Shown: positions 51,023 to 62,000, numbered from the stretch's first letter. The stretch: 64,000 bases of DNA from Pseudomonas gingeri (GCF_013386115.1 NZ_JACAOR010000013.1:291175-355174); one strand, 5' to 3'. Program-made: numbers and translations. The notes: generated by a model from the sequence alone, not told the origin.

Positions 51023-52878
51023 ACCCGCGCCTGCTCGACCTCTACAACCAGGAACTGCAGCACGTGCGCGAAAGCGCCGCCGAGTTCGCCAAGGAATACC
51101 CGAAGATCGCCGGGCGCCTGACGCTGTCCGGGATCGACTGCGCCGACCCCTATGTCGAGCGCCTGCTGGAAGGTTTCGCCTACCTCACCGCGCGGGTGCA
51201 GCTCAAGCTCGACGCCGAGTACCCGACCTTCACCCACAACCTGCTGGAAATCGCCTACCCGCACTACCTGGCACCGACTCCGTCGATGACCGTGGTGCAA
51301 CTGCAGGCCGATCCCGACGAAGGCTCGCTGGCCGGCGGTTTCACCCTGCCCCGCGATAGCGTGCTGCGTGCCACCCTGGGCAAGGACACCCAGACCTCCT
51401 GCGAGTACCGCAGCGCCCATGCCGTGACCTTGTGGCCGCTGCAGGTCAGCCAGGCCGAGTACTTCGGCAACCCTTCGGCAGTGCTCGGGCGCCTGGCCGC
51501 CAGTGAGCCGAAAGCCAAGGCCGGCCTGCGCCTGACCCTGCGCACCGGGGCCGAGCTGCCGTTCAACCAGCTCGACCTGGACAGCCTGCCGCTGTATCTC
51601 AATGGCGCCGACGAGCAGCCGTTCCGGCTCTACGAGCAACTGCTGGGCAATGCCTGCGCGGTCTTCGCCCGTGCCCCCGGCGGCGACTGGGTCGAACGCC
51701 TGCCGCCGGATGCCCTGCGCGCCTGCGGCTTCGATGACCGGGAAGCAGCGATGCCGGTGGTGGCCCAGGCCTTCCAGGGCTATCGGCTGCTGCAGGAATA
51801 CTTCGCCCTGCCGCAACGCTACCTGTTCGTCGAGTTCGCCGGGCTGGGGCGCGCGGTCAAACGCTGCGCCGGCCAGGAGCTGGAACTGATCGTGCTGTTC
51901 GAGCGCTTCGACCAGAGTCTGGAAGGCAGCGTCGGCAGTGCGCAGTTCGTGCCCTTCTGCACGCCGGCGATCAACCTGTTTCCCCGTCGCGTGGACCGCA
52001 TCCACCTTTCCGACCGGGTCAACGAGCACCATGTGATCGCCGACCGCACCCGGCCCATGGACTTCGAGATCCACTCGCTGACCGGCGTCACCGGCCACGG
52101 CACCGGGCCCGACCAGCCGTTCCTGCCGTTCTATGCCGTGCGCGATCCGTCCCGCTATGGCCGCGACCAGGCCTACTACACCCTGCGCCGCGAACCGCGG
52201 GTGCTGTCCAGCGAACAACGGCGCAAGGGCACCCGCTCGACCTATATCGGCAGCGAGACCTTCATCAGCCTGGTGGACAGCCAGCAGGCCCCGTACCGCC
52301 ACGACCTGCGCCAGCTGGGCGTCAGCGCCCTGTGCACCAACCGCGACCTGCCGCTGTTCATGAACGTCGGCACCGGCAAGAGTGACTTCACCCTGGCCGA
52401 CAGTGCCCCGGTGTCGGCGGTGCGCTGCCTGGCCGGGCCGAGCCGGCCGCGCGCCAGCCATGCCCATGACAACAAGGCCTGGCGCCTGATCAGCCAGCTG
52501 TCGCTGAACTACCTGTCACTCAGCGAACAGGGCCAGGGCGCCGCTGCCCTGCGCGAACTGCTGCGCCTGTACGGCGACAGCAACGACGCCGCCCTGCACT
52601 TGCAGATCGAAGGCCTGCGCGAGGTCAGCAGCAAGGCCTGCACCCGGCGCCTGCCGATGCCCGGGCCGATCGTCTTCGGCCGCGGGCTGGAGATCACCCT
52701 GGAATTTGACGAGAACGCGTTTCGCGGCACCGGGGTGTTTCTCCTCGGCGCGGTGTTCGAACGTTTCCTGGCACGCTATGTGTCGATCAACAGTTTTACC
52801 GAGACGGTGATCCGTACCACCGAACGCGGCGAGATCATGCGATGGAAAGCCAAGCCCGGACGCCGTCCGACCCTGTGA
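51019..52878 (+). CDS. tssF: T6SS baseplate wedge protein TssF
   Basis: This 619-residue baseplate wedge component (VasA/ImpG family) starts MNPRLLDLYNQELQHVRESAAEFAKEYPKIAGRL (conserved across TssF) and contains ERLLEGFAYLTARVQLKLDAEYP, NLFPRRVDRIHL and the C-terminal GTGVFLLGAVFERFLARYVSINSFTETV (each in shorter blocks). Two TssF and one TssG build each wedge around VgrG. It starts within the tssE stop (ATGA) and overlaps tssG. Confidence 0.95.
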   Translation: MNPRLLDLYNQELQHVRESAAEFAKEYPKIAGRLTLSGIDCADPYVERLLEGFAYLTARVQLKLDAEYPTFTHNLLEIAYPHYLAPTPSMTVVQLQADPDEGSLAGGFTLPRDSVLRATLGKDTQTSCEYRSAHAVTLWPLQVSQAEYFGNPSAVLGRLAASEPKAKAGLRLTLRTGAELPFNQLDLDSLPLYLNGADEQPFRLYEQLLGNACAVFARAPGGDWVERLPPDALRACGFDDREAAMPVVAQAFQGYRLLQEYFALPQRYLFVEFAGLGRAVKRCAGQELELIVLFERFDQSLEGSVGSAQFVPFCTPAINLFPRRVDRIHLSDRVNEHHVIADRTRPMDFEIHSLTGVTGHGTGPDQPFLPFYAVRDPSRYGRDQAYYTLRREPRVLSSEQRRKGTRSTYIGSETFISLVDSQQAPYRHDLRQLGVSALCTNRDLPLFMNVGTGKSDFTLADSAPVSAVRCLAGPSRPRASHAHDNKAWRLISQLSLNYLSLSEQGQGAAALRELLRLYGDSNDAALHLQIEGLREVSSKACTRRLPMPGPIVFGRGLEITLEFDENAFRGTGVFLLGAVFERFLARYVSINSFTETVIRTTERGEIMRWKAKPGRRPTL

Positions 52879-53894
52879 GCACGCTCACGGCGATGCAATC
52901 CGAGCCCTGGGAATACGATTTCTTCCAGGCGCTGCGGCGTATCGAGTGCGAATCGCCGCACCTGCCGCGCTTCGGCCATTCGTTGCGCCTGGCGGACGAT
53001 CCGTTGCGCCTCGGCCAGCAGCTCGATTGTGCCTTCGCCCCGGCGACCCTGGCGTCGATGTCACCGGCCACCGAGACCACGCCGGCACGCCTGGAACAGT
53101 TCTTCTTCGGCCTCGGCGGCCCCAACGGCCCGCTGCCGCTGCACCTCACCGAATACATGCGCGAGCGCCAGCGCAATAACGCCGACAGCACCAGCAAGCG
53201 CTTTCTCGATGTCTTCCACCACCGCCTGCTGAGCCTGTTCTACCGGGCCTGGGCCGAAGCGCGGCCGACCGTCAGCCACGACCGCCCGGATGATGACTAC
53301 TGGTCCGCGCGCCTCGCCGCCCTGAGCGGCCGGGGCATGCCCAGCCTGCTCAAGCAGGGCTTGATCCCGGATACCGCCAAGCTGCACTTCAGCGGCCACC
53401 TCGCCGCGCAGACCCGCTATCCGGACGGCCTGAAGGCGATCCTCAGCGAGTATTTCGGCCTGCCGGTGGAAATCGAGGAATACGTCGGCCAGTGGCTGGA
53501 GCTGCCGGAACGCAGCCGAGTCGGGGTCAGCGCCCACCAGCTGGGCGTGGACTTCTGCCTCGGGCGCCACGTCTGGGATCGCCAGCACAAGTTCCGGATC
53601 CGCTTCGGCCCGCTGAAGCTCGATGAATACATGGGCCTGCTGCCCGACGGCGAACCCTTCCGCCATCTGGTGGCCTGGGTCGCCGAATACCTGGGACACG
53701 AGCTGGACTGGGACCTGAACCTGGTCCTCGAACAGCCCGAAGTCCCCAGGTTGCAACTCAACGGCCGGTTCCGCCTGGGCTTCAACACCTGGGTCGGCCA
53801 ACCCCGAGACGATGCCAGGGACCTGATCCTGGCCCGGCATTACGCCGAACACGCCACACCAGCCCACCACTCAAGGAGCACAGAGCATGGGTGA
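52842..53894 (+). CDS. tssG: T6SS baseplate wedge protein TssG
   Basis: This protein of up to 350 residues (VasB/ImpH family) has the conserved segments YDFFQALRRIECESPHLPRFG, FFGLGGPNGPLPLHLTEYMRER, DVFHHRLLSLFYRAWAEARP and GSSVWDRQHKFRIRFGPL-like HVWDRQHKFRIRFGPL. The ATG at 52842 would overlap tssF by 37 bases; a GTG at 52875 overlaps the tssF stop as GTGA, matching the junction style of this operon, and would give 339 residues. The choice is open. It overlaps clpV by eight bases. Confidence 0.93.
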   Translation: MESQARTPSDPVSTLTAMQSEPWEYDFFQALRRIECESPHLPRFGHSLRLADDPLRLGQQLDCAFAPATLASMSPATETTPARLEQFFFGLGGPNGPLPLHLTEYMRERQRNNADSTSKRFLDVFHHRLLSLFYRAWAEARPTVSHDRPDDDYWSARLAALSGRGMPSLLKQGLIPDTAKLHFSGHLAAQTRYPDGLKAILSEYFGLPVEIEEYVGQWLELPERSRVGVSAHQLGVDFCLGRHVWDRQHKFRIRFGPLKLDEYMGLLPDGEPFRHLVAWVAEYLGHELDWDLNLVLEQPEVPRLQLNGRFRLGFNTWVGQPRDDARDLILARHYAEHATPAHHSRSTEHG

Positions 53895-56565
53895 AATCAG
53901 TCGCGCCGCGCTGTTCGGCAAACTCAACAGCGTCGCCTACAAGGCCATCGAGGCCGCCACGGTCTTCTGCAAGCTGCGGGGCAATCCCTATGTGGAACTC
54001 GCCCACTGGTTCCACCAGTTGCTGCAATTGCAGGACTCGGACCTGCACCGGCTGGTGCGCCAGTTCAACCTCGAACCGGCGCGCCTGGCCCGCGACCTGA
54101 CCGAGGCGCTGGACCGCCTGCCCCGTGGCTCGACCTCGATCACCGACCTGTCGTCCCATGTCGAGGAAGCCGTGGAGCGCGGCTGGGTCTACGGCAGCCT
54201 GATGTTCGGCGAGAGCCAGGTGCGCACCGGCTACCTGGTGCTCGGTATCCTCAAGACCCCGAGCCTGCGCCATGCGCTGCTGGGATTGTCGACGGAGTTC
54301 GACAAGATCAAGGCCGAGGCCCTGAGCGAACGTTTCGACGAATATGTCGGTGACTCGCCGGAAAACAACCTGGTCGCCAGCGACGGCTTCAATGCCGGTG
54401 CCGTGCCGGGCGAAGCCAGCGGTGCCATGGCCCCGAGCGCCATGGGCAAGCAGGAAGCCCTCAAGCGTTTCACCGTCGACCTGACCGAACAGGCCCGCAG
54501 CGGCAAGCTCGACCCGATCGTCGGCCGTGACGAGGAGATCCGCCAGCTGGTGGATATCCTCATGCGCCGGCGCCAGAACAACCCGATCCTCACCGGCGAA
54601 GCCGGGGTCGGCAAGACCGCCGTGGTCGAGGGCTTCGCCCTGCGCATCGTCGCCGGCGACGTACCGCCGGCCTTGAAGGATGTCGAGCTGCGCAGCCTCG
54701 ATGTCGGCCTGTTGCAGGCCGGCGCGAGCATGAAGGGCGAGTTCGAACAACGCCTGCGCCAGGTCATCGAAGACGTCCAGGCCTCGCCCAAGCCGATCAT
54801 CCTGTTCATCGACGAGGCCCACACCCTGGTCGGTGCCGGTGGCGCCGCCGGCACCGGCGACGCAGCCAACCTGCTCAAGCCCGCCCTCGCCCGCGGCACC
54901 CTGCGTACCGTGGCCGCCACCACCTGGGCCGAGTACAAGAAGCACATCGAGAAAGACCCGGCGCTGACCCGCCGCTTCCAGGTGGTGCAGGTCGCCGAGC
55001 CCTCGGAAGACAAGGCCCTGCTGATGATGCGCGGCGTCGCCTCGACCATGGAAAAACACCACCAGGTGCAGATCCTCGACGAAGCGCTGGAGGCCTCGGT
55101 CAAGCTGTCCCATCGCTATATCCCGGCGCGGCAGCTGCCGGACAAGTCCGTCAGCCTGCTGGACACCGCCTGCGCGCGGGTCGCCATCAGCCTGCACGCG
55201 GTGCCGGCGGAAGTCGATGACAGTCGCCGACGCATCGAGGCCCTGGAAACCGAGCTGCAGATCATTGCCCGCGAACACGCCATCGGCATCGATACCCGCG
55301 CCCGCCAGAACAACAGCGAGACCTTGCTGGGCAACGAGCGCGAGCGCCTGGCCGAACTGGAAAGCCGCTGGGCCGAAGAAAAAGGCCTGGTGGACGAACT
55401 GCTCGCCACCCGCGCCGAGCTGCGCGAAAGCGTCGGCGTGGTCGACAGCGAGGCCGGCACCGAACAGGGCCACGCCCTGCGGGAAAAGCTGGTCGACCTG
55501 CAACAGCGCCTCAGTGCCCTGCAAGGCGAAACCCCGCTGATCCTGCCGACCGTGGACTACCAGGCGGTGGCCTCGGTCGTGGCCGACTGGACCGGCATTC
55601 CGGTGGGCCGCATGGCCCGCAACGAACTGGAAACCGTGCTCAACCTCGACCAGCACCTGCAAAAGCGCATCATCGGCCAGGACCATGCCCTGCGGATGAT
55701 CGCCAAGCGCATCCAGACCTCCCGCGCCGGCCTCGACAACCCGAGCAAGCCGATCGGCGTGTTCATGCTCGCCGGCACCTCCGGCGTGGGCAAGACCGAA
55801 ACCGCCCTGGCCCTGGCCGAAGCCATGTACGGCGGCGAGCAGAACGTCATCACCATCAACATGAGCGAGTTCCAGGAAGCCCACACCGTCTCGACCTTGA
55901 AGGGCGCCCCGCCGGGTTATATCGGCTATGGCGAAGGCGGCGTGCTGACCGAGGCCGTGCGGCGCAAGCCCTACAGCGTGGTGCTGCTGGACGAGGTGGA
56001 AAAAGCCCACCCGGACGTGCACGAGATCTTCTTCCAGGTCTTCGACAAGGGCGTGATGGAGGACGGCGAAGGCCGGGTGATCGACTTCAAGAACACCCTG
56101 ATCCTGCTCACCACCAACGCCGGCACCGAGCTGATCTCGCACCTGTGCAAGGACGCCAGCAACGTGCCGGACCCGGAAGAGATCGCCAAGGCGCTGCGCC
56201 AGCCGTTGCTGGAGATCTTCCCGCCGGCGCTGCTCGGGCGCCTGGTGACCATTCCGTACTACCCGCTCAGCGACAGCATGCTCAAGGCGATCACCCGCCT
56301 GCAGCTGGGCCGCATCAAGAAGCGCGTGGAGAGCACCCACAAGGTCGCCTTCGACTTCGACGACGCGGTGGTCGACCTGATCGTCTCGCGCTGCACCGAG
56401 ACCGAAAGCGGCGGGCGGATGATCGATACGATCCTGACCAACAGCCTGCTGCCGGACATGAGCCGCGAATTCCTCACGCGCATGCTCGAAGGCAAGGCCC
56501 TGGCGGGCGTGCGGATCAGCGAGCGGGATAACGAGCTGCACTACCAGTTCAGCGACGCAACTTGA
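53887..56565 (+). CDS. clpV: T6SS AAA+ ATPase ClpV (TssH)
   Basis: This 892-residue AAA+ unfoldase disassembles the contracted TssBC sheath for reuse. It has the N-terminal ClpN domain (about 1-150) and two ATPase modules, with Walker A at residues 237-244 (GEAGVGKT) and 630-637 (GTSGVGKT). Walker B motifs are LFIDEAHTLVGAGG and VLLDEVEKAHPDV. A ClpB-like coiled-coil middle domain, shorter than that of true ClpB, lies between them. The position after tssG and the sequence MGEISRAALFGKLNSVAYKAIEAA (split) set it apart from the housekeeping ClpB. The REPIN after it separates it from vgrG. Confidence 0.97.
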   Translation: MGEISRAALFGKLNSVAYKAIEAATVFCKLRGNPYVELAHWFHQLLQLQDSDLHRLVRQFNLEPARLARDLTEALDRLPRGSTSITDLSSHVEEAVERGWVYGSLMFGESQVRTGYLVLGILKTPSLRHALLGLSTEFDKIKAEALSERFDEYVGDSPENNLVASDGFNAGAVPGEASGAMAPSAMGKQEALKRFTVDLTEQARSGKLDPIVGRDEEIRQLVDILMRRRQNNPILTGEAGVGKTAVVEGFALRIVAGDVPPALKDVELRSLDVGLLQAGASMKGEFEQRLRQVIEDVQASPKPIILFIDEAHTLVGAGGAAGTGDAANLLKPALARGTLRTVAATTWAEYKKHIEKDPALTRRFQVVQVAEPSEDKALLMMRGVASTMEKHHQVQILDEALEASVKLSHRYIPARQLPDKSVSLLDTACARVAISLHAVPAEVDDSRRRIEALETELQIIAREHAIGIDTRARQNNSETLLGNERERLAELESRWAEEKGLVDELLATRAELRESVGVVDSEAGTEQGHALREKLVDLQQRLSALQGETPLILPTVDYQAVASVVADWTGIPVGRMARNELETVLNLDQHLQKRIIGQDHALRMIAKRIQTSRAGLDNPSKPIGVFMLAGTSGVGKTETALALAEAMYGGEQNVITINMSEFQEAHTVSTLKGAPPGYIGYGEGGVLTEAVRRKPYSVVLLDEVEKAHPDVHEIFFQVFDKGVMEDGEGRVIDFKNTLILLTTNAGTELISHLCKDASNVPDPEEIAKALRQPLLEIFPPALLGRLVTIPYYPLSDSMLKAITRLQLGRIKKRVESTHKVAFDFDDAVVDLIVSRCTETESGGRMIDTILTNSLLPDMSREFLTRMLEGKALAGVRISERDNELHYQFSDAT

Positions 56566-56578
56566 CTACGCCATAACC

Positions 56579-56664
56579 TGTAGGAGCTGGCTTGCCAGCG
56601 ATGATAGCGACACGGTGTCCTTCCAGACCGCATCGCCTGGATCGCCAGCAAGCCGGCTCCTACA
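56579..56664. repeat. REPIN between clpV and vgrG
   Basis: Inverted REP arms at 56579-56602 and 56641-56664 (TGTAGGAGCTGGCTTGCCAG and its near-inverse) fill the 140-base gap. This separates the machine genes from the spike/effector genes and marks a point where vgrG may be expressed differently. Confidence 0.9.
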
Positions 56665-56705
56665 AGTGTGTAGCGCTCCATCTATCGCATTCAACGAGAT
56701 AATCG

Positions 56706-58640
56706 ATGCAATTCACACAAGCCACCCGCCTGGCCCAGATCAACAGCCCACTCGGGCCGGACGTGCTGTTGCTCAAGGATTTCGGCGGCGGTGAGGAACT
56801 GGGTCGGCTGTTCGACTACGAATTGCACCTGACCTCCAGCGACGGCGCCATCGACCTGAACCAGTTGCTGGGCAAGCCCATGAGCCTCACCCTGCAATTG
56901 CAGGGCGGCGGCGCCCGGCATTTCCACGGCATCGTCGCGCGCTGCAGCCAGAATGTCAGCCAGGGCCAGTTCGCCAGCTACTCGGTGACCCTGCGCCCCT
57001 GGCTCTGGCTGCTGACCCGGACCTCCGACTGCCGGATCTTCCAGCACCAGAGCATCCCGCAGATCATCAAGCAGGTGTTCCGCGACCTCGGCTTCTCCGA
57101 CTTCGAGGATGTTCTCAGCCAGCCCTACCGCGAGTGGGAATACTGCGTGCAGTACCGCGAGAGCAGCTTCGATTTCGTCAGCCGGCTGATGGAACAGGAA
57201 GGCATCTACTACTACTTCCGCCATGAAAAGGATCGCCACGTACTGGTCCTGGCCGACGCCTACGGCGCGCACCACCCGGCGCCGGGCTACGAGTCGCTGC
57301 CCTACTATCCGCCGGACGGCCAGCATCGCGAGCGCGACCACCTCAATGGCTGGCACCTGGCCCAGGAAGTCCAGCCGGGCTCGCTGGAACTCAACGACTA
57401 CGACTTCCAGCGCCCCAGCGCGCGGATCGATGTGCGCTCGGCCATGCCGCGCTCGCACACCGCCGGTGACTATCCGCTCTACGACTACCCCGGCACCTAT
57501 GTGCAGAGCCAGGACGGCGAGCACTACGCCCGCACGCGCATCGAAGCCATCCAGAGCCTGCATGAGCGCGTCGAGCTCAACGGCAACGCCCGTGGCGTCG
57601 GGGCCGGGCACCTGTTCAGCCTGACCGGCTTCGGCCGCCAGGACCAGAACCGCGAGTACCTGATCGTCGGCGCCCGTTACTACATCGCCCAGGAAAACCT
57701 CGAATCCGGCGCCACCGCGGCCGGCGCGCAGTTCGAAAGCAGCCTGACCTGCATCGACGCGCAGCAGAGCTTCCGTCCGCTGGCGAACACTACGCGGCCC
57801 ATCGTCAAGGGCCCGCAGACCGCGGTGGTGGTCGGTCCCGCCGGCGAAGAGATCTGGACCGACCAGTTCGGCCGGGTCAAGGTGCACTTCCACTGGGACC
57901 GTCACGACCAGTCCAACGAGAACAGCTCCTGCTGGATCCGCGTGTCGCAAGCCTGGGCCGGCAAGAGCTGGGGCTCGATGCAGATTCCGCGGATCGGCCA
58001 GGAAGTCATCGTCAGCTTCCTCGAGGGCGATCCCGACCGGCCGATCATCACCGGCCGGGTCTACAACGCCGAGCAGACGGTGCCCTACGACCTGCCCGCC
58101 GCGGCGACCCAGAGCGGCATGAAAAGCCGTTCGAGCAAGGGCGGCACGCCGGCGAATTTCAACGAAATCCGCATGGAGGACAAGAAGGGCGCCGAGCAGT
58201 TGTATATCCATGCCGAGCGCAACCAGGACATCGTGGTCGAGGTCGATGAAAGCCACTCGGTGGGCCATGACCGCAACAAGAGCATCGGCCACGACGAAAC
58301 CGTGCTGATCGGCAACAACCGGGTGCGCATCGTCAAGCAGCAGGACGTGTTGGCGGTGGGCCAGAGCAAGACCGACAGCATCAGCCAGAGCTACCTGATC
58401 GAGGTGGGCGAGAACCTGCGCCTGGTCTGCGGAGCCAGCGTGCTGGAGCTCAACGCCAGCGGCCAGATCAACCTCTGCGGCGTGCAGATCAGCTTCCATG
58501 CCAGCGGCGATGCGCAGTTCAACACCGGCGGCGTCCTGCACCTCAACAATGGCAAGGGCGCCGACGCCGCGCCCGACGGCGACGGCATGAAGGGCACGAT
58601 CGACGCCAAGGTGGCGTCCGCCTTCCCCGCGCCCAAATAA
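56706..58640 (+). CDS. vgrG: T6SS spike protein VgrG (TssI)
   Basis: This 644-residue spike forms a trimer at the tube tip. The gp27-like base domains (about 1-370) include FDYELHLTSSDGAIDLNQLLGKPM (in parts) and VQYRESSFDFVSRLMEQEGIYYYF. The gp5 OB domain follows (GPAGEEIWTDQFGRVKVHFHWD, then GKSWGSMQIPRIGQEVIVSFLEGDPDRP). The beta-helix needle runs from about 520 to 630 (SIGHDETVLIGNNRV, DSISQSYLIEVGENLRL). No extra effector domain is fused, so toxicity comes from the downstream Rhs protein that it carries via the PAAR tip. Confidence 0.96.
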   Translation: MQFTQATRLAQINSPLGPDVLLLKDFGGGEELGRLFDYELHLTSSDGAIDLNQLLGKPMSLTLQLQGGGARHFHGIVARCSQNVSQGQFASYSVTLRPWLWLLTRTSDCRIFQHQSIPQIIKQVFRDLGFSDFEDVLSQPYREWEYCVQYRESSFDFVSRLMEQEGIYYYFRHEKDRHVLVLADAYGAHHPAPGYESLPYYPPDGQHRERDHLNGWHLAQEVQPGSLELNDYDFQRPSARIDVRSAMPRSHTAGDYPLYDYPGTYVQSQDGEHYARTRIEAIQSLHERVELNGNARGVGAGHLFSLTGFGRQDQNREYLIVGARYYIAQENLESGATAAGAQFESSLTCIDAQQSFRPLANTTRPIVKGPQTAVVVGPAGEEIWTDQFGRVKVHFHWDRHDQSNENSSCWIRVSQAWAGKSWGSMQIPRIGQEVIVSFLEGDPDRPIITGRVYNAEQTVPYDLPAAATQSGMKSRSSKGGTPANFNEIRMEDKKGAEQLYIHAERNQDIVVEVDESHSVGHDRNKSIGHDETVLIGNNRVRIVKQQDVLAVGQSKTDSISQSYLIEVGENLRLVCGASVLELNASGQINLCGVQISFHASGDAQFNTGGVLHLNNGKGADAAPDGDGMKGTIDAKVASAFPAPK

Positions 58641-58655
58641 GGAGCATTGCCTGCC

Positions 58656-59081
58656 ATGACCTACCGAATCAACGAACTCCAGTTCCAGCTGCCGGACAGC
58701 GAATTGCTGGATGCCTCGATCAATATCCTCAAGTTCCCCGAGCTGGGGACCTCGCTGATCGTCAGTCGCAGCGTGCTGGCCGAGGGCGAGGACCTGCGCG
58801 GCAATTTCGACACCCAGCTCAAGCGCCTGGAGCAGCAGGTCCAGGAGCTGCGTTACCAGCCGCGCCAGGATGTGCGGCTGGGGGCCGACCAGTCCATCGA
58901 CGCCATCGAATTGCGCAGCCAGTTCAGCAAGGGCACGGAGAAAGTCTTCCAGTTCCAGCTGGCGTTCGTGCCTCCCGGCACGCGCAAGATGATCGCCCTC
59001 AGCTACGTCAAGGCGCAGCCCCTGGGCGATGCCGAAACCGCGCACTGGGCCACGCTCAAGCACAGCCTGACGCTGACCTGA
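58656..59081 (+). CDS. Eag-type T6SS effector chaperone (DUF1795/DcrB-like)
   Basis: This 141-residue protein (MTYRINELQFQLPDSELLDASINILKFP split; RKMIALSYVKAQPLGD) belongs to the DUF1795/EagT6 family. Such chaperones shield the hydrophobic transmembrane segments at the N-terminus of prePAAR effectors and load them on VgrG. The ATG at 58656 is 11 bases after GGAG; a TTG at 58647 is too close to it. It sits between vgrG and the prePAAR-Rhs gene (3-base gap), exactly where a dedicated Eag protein is expected. The cognate pairing is inferred from position. Confidence 0.9.
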   Translation: MTYRINELQFQLPDSELLDASINILKFPELGTSLIVSRSVLAEGEDLRGNFDTQLKRLEQQVQELRYQPRQDVRLGADQSIDAIELRSQFSKGTEKVFQFQLAFVPPGTRKMIALSYVKAQPLGDAETAHWATLKHSLTLT

Positions 59082-59084
59082 CGG

Positions 59085-62000
59085 ATGTCTGACGCGCTCT
59101 GGGCGGCCCGACTGGGAGACGGGCTGGAACACACCTCGGTGATGGCCGACATCCTCGGCGGCGTGCTGGAGGTGGCGGCCAACGTCGCCATCGGCGCACT
59201 GGCGACGGCGGCGGTGGTCGCGGCGACCGGCATCACGGTGGCCACCGGCGGCCTGGGCGCCTGCCTGCTGGGAGCGGTGGTCGGGGTGATCGTCGGCGTG
59301 GTCATGAGCAAGACCGGCGCCGACAAGGGCCTGAGCAGTATGTGCGAGGGCATCGGCAATGCGTTGTTCCCGCCCACGGTACAGGCGACGATCCTGACCG
59401 GCTCCACCAACACCCTGACCAACTCCATTCCCGCCGCGCGGGCAGCCGGCACGGCCCCTCCCCCGGCCCCGGCCGGCGGCGCGCCCCACAGCGAGAGCGC
59501 CGCCCCCGCCGAGGAAGAAGCACCGGCCGGGGAAGGCCCCGGTTTCCTCGATATGGCCAAGGGTTTCTTCTCGCAGATGTGGCGCCCCACCGTCGCCACC
59601 CCGGGCCCCGGCACGGAGCCCAAGCCGCTGGATCTGGTCACCTGCATGAAGCATCCGCCGATGCCACCGCAGTTTCTCGCCGAAGGTTCGGAGAAAGTCA
59701 GCATCAACGGCCAGCCGGCCATACGCAGCGGCGACCGCAGCACCTGCGATGCCAAGGTGGTAGCGTCCGGCATGGTGTCCTCGAACGTGACCATCGGCGG
59801 CGGCTCGGTGGTGGTGCGCGAGATCCGCAGCGGCAAGACGCCGGGCATCGGTCTGGCGATCACCGTGCTGATGATGCTCAAGGGCGGCAAGGGGAAGTTC
59901 ATCAGCAATCTGCCGTGCATGTTGCTGTCGGGGCTCAACTCGTTCGTCGTCAGCCAGGCCACCGGGGCGTTGACCCAGGCCATCGCCGGCTCACCCAACC
60001 CGGTCCACGCCGCTACCGGTGCCAAGATACTGGGTGGCGAGGAAGAACTGGATTTCGCCCTGCCCGGCATCCTGCCCATCGACTGGCAACGGTTCTACAA
60101 CAGCCGCGATGAGCGTAATGACAGCCTGCTGGGTGCCGGCTGGAGCGTGCCCTATGAAATCAGCGTACGCATCGAGCCACATCCCGAAGGCGGCGAGCGC
60201 CTGGTTTATACCGACGAGCAGGCCCGCCGCATCGACATGGGCTCGATCCCCCTGGGCGGCGCGGTATTCAGTGCCGGCGAAAGCCTGGCCGTGCGCCGTA
60301 ACGGCAACGGGCAATTGCTGATCGAGAGCGATGACGGGCTGTATCGGCTGTTCGAACCGACCCTCGCGGATCCATCGTTGCTGCGCCTGAGCCAGTTGGG
60401 CGACCGCAACGACAACCGCATCTATCTCGACTACAGCGAGGCGGGCGCGCTGATCCGCTTGCGCGACACCTTCGACCAGGTCCAGGTGGAGCTGATCTAC
60501 AGCGCCCGCTGGCCACGACGTGTTAGCCAGATCGAACGCCTCTATCCGGACCAGATACGTGAAATGCTGGTCAGTTACGAGTACGACCACAATGGCGACC
60601 TGGCTGAAGTTCGCGACGCACTCGGCCAGGTGCAGCGACGCTTCGCCTATGACGAAAACCGGCGGATGGTCGAACATCAACTGCCCACCGGATTGCGTTG
60701 TTTCTATCAGTGGGCGCTGGTCGACCACCGCGAATGGCGGGTGATCCGCCATTGGACCGACGAGGGTGACGAGTACCTGTTCGACTACGATCTGGACAAC
60801 GGCATCACGCGCGTCACCGATGGCTTGCGGCGCATTAGTACCCGCCACTGGAACCCGCAGCACCAGATCACCGGATACACCGACAACCTGGGACAGACCT
60901 GGCAATTCGAATGGAACGACGAACGTCAGTTGCTCGGTGCCACCGATCCCCAGGGCGGGCAATATCAGTACAGCTATGACGAAGCCGGCAATCTCAGCGG
61001 CACCGTCGATCCGCTGGGGCGCAGCGAGTCGACCCTGTGGCTGGAACACTGGGCATTGCCACTGGTGGAAACCGATAGCGCCGGCAACAGCTGGCAGTAC
61101 CAGTACGACCCGCGCGGCAACTGCACCCACGAAATCGACCCACTGGGACAGGTCACCCGCTACCGCTACGACAATCGCGGCCAGGCGGTGGAAATCATCG
61201 ATGCCAGCGGCAAGAGCAAGACCCTGCAATGGAACGATCTCGGGCAACTGACCGAGCATGTCGACTGCTCCGGCTATGCGACCCGCTTCGGCTACGACCG
61301 ACGCGGCTATCTGCACGTGGTCATCGACGCCCTCGGCGAACGAATGACCTACCAGCACGACGCACAAGGTCACCTGTTGCAGAGCACGTTGCCGGACGGT
61401 CGCGTCGAACAGTACCTGCGCGATAGCAGCGGACAGCTGACCGGCCATGTCGATCCGGCCGGACACACCACCGCTTATCAGTACGACCGGCGCGGCCAGG
61501 TCCGCCAGCGCATCGACGCATTGGGTCGGCAGGTGCAGTTCGGGTATGACGCCTATGGCCGCTTGCAGGCGCTGACCAACGAGAATGGTGAGAGCTATCG
61601 CTTTCTCTGGGATGCCAATGATCGCCTGATCGAGCAGCAGGACCTCGACGGCAGTGGCCGGCGTTATGCCTATGACGCACTGGATAACGCGACCCGTATC
61701 GAATACGTCCCGGCGCCCTTTGGCAATGGCCTGGCCGTGGTTCCCAGCGCACCGGTCAAGCCCATTGTCCATCAGTTGGAGCGCGACGCGGTCGGACGGC
61801 TGGTCGCCAAGATCACCGATGACGGGCACACCGAATATACCTACGACCCCGTCGACCAGCTGACCGCCGTGGTGTTCAGCGACAAGGAGGGCAACGAGCA
61901 CAAGCTCGGTTTCGCCTACGATGCCCTCGGCCAGTTACTGGAAGAACTGAGCACGGCGGGCAGCCTGCGGCATCACTATGACGAGTTGGGCAACCTGGTC

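Noticed and set aside
53782..59654. Long minus-strand ORFs (919 and 987 codons) opposite clpV and vgrG
   Set aside because: They are shadows of strongly conserved genes, with low-complexity Gly/Gln/Val/Asp composition and no supported start.
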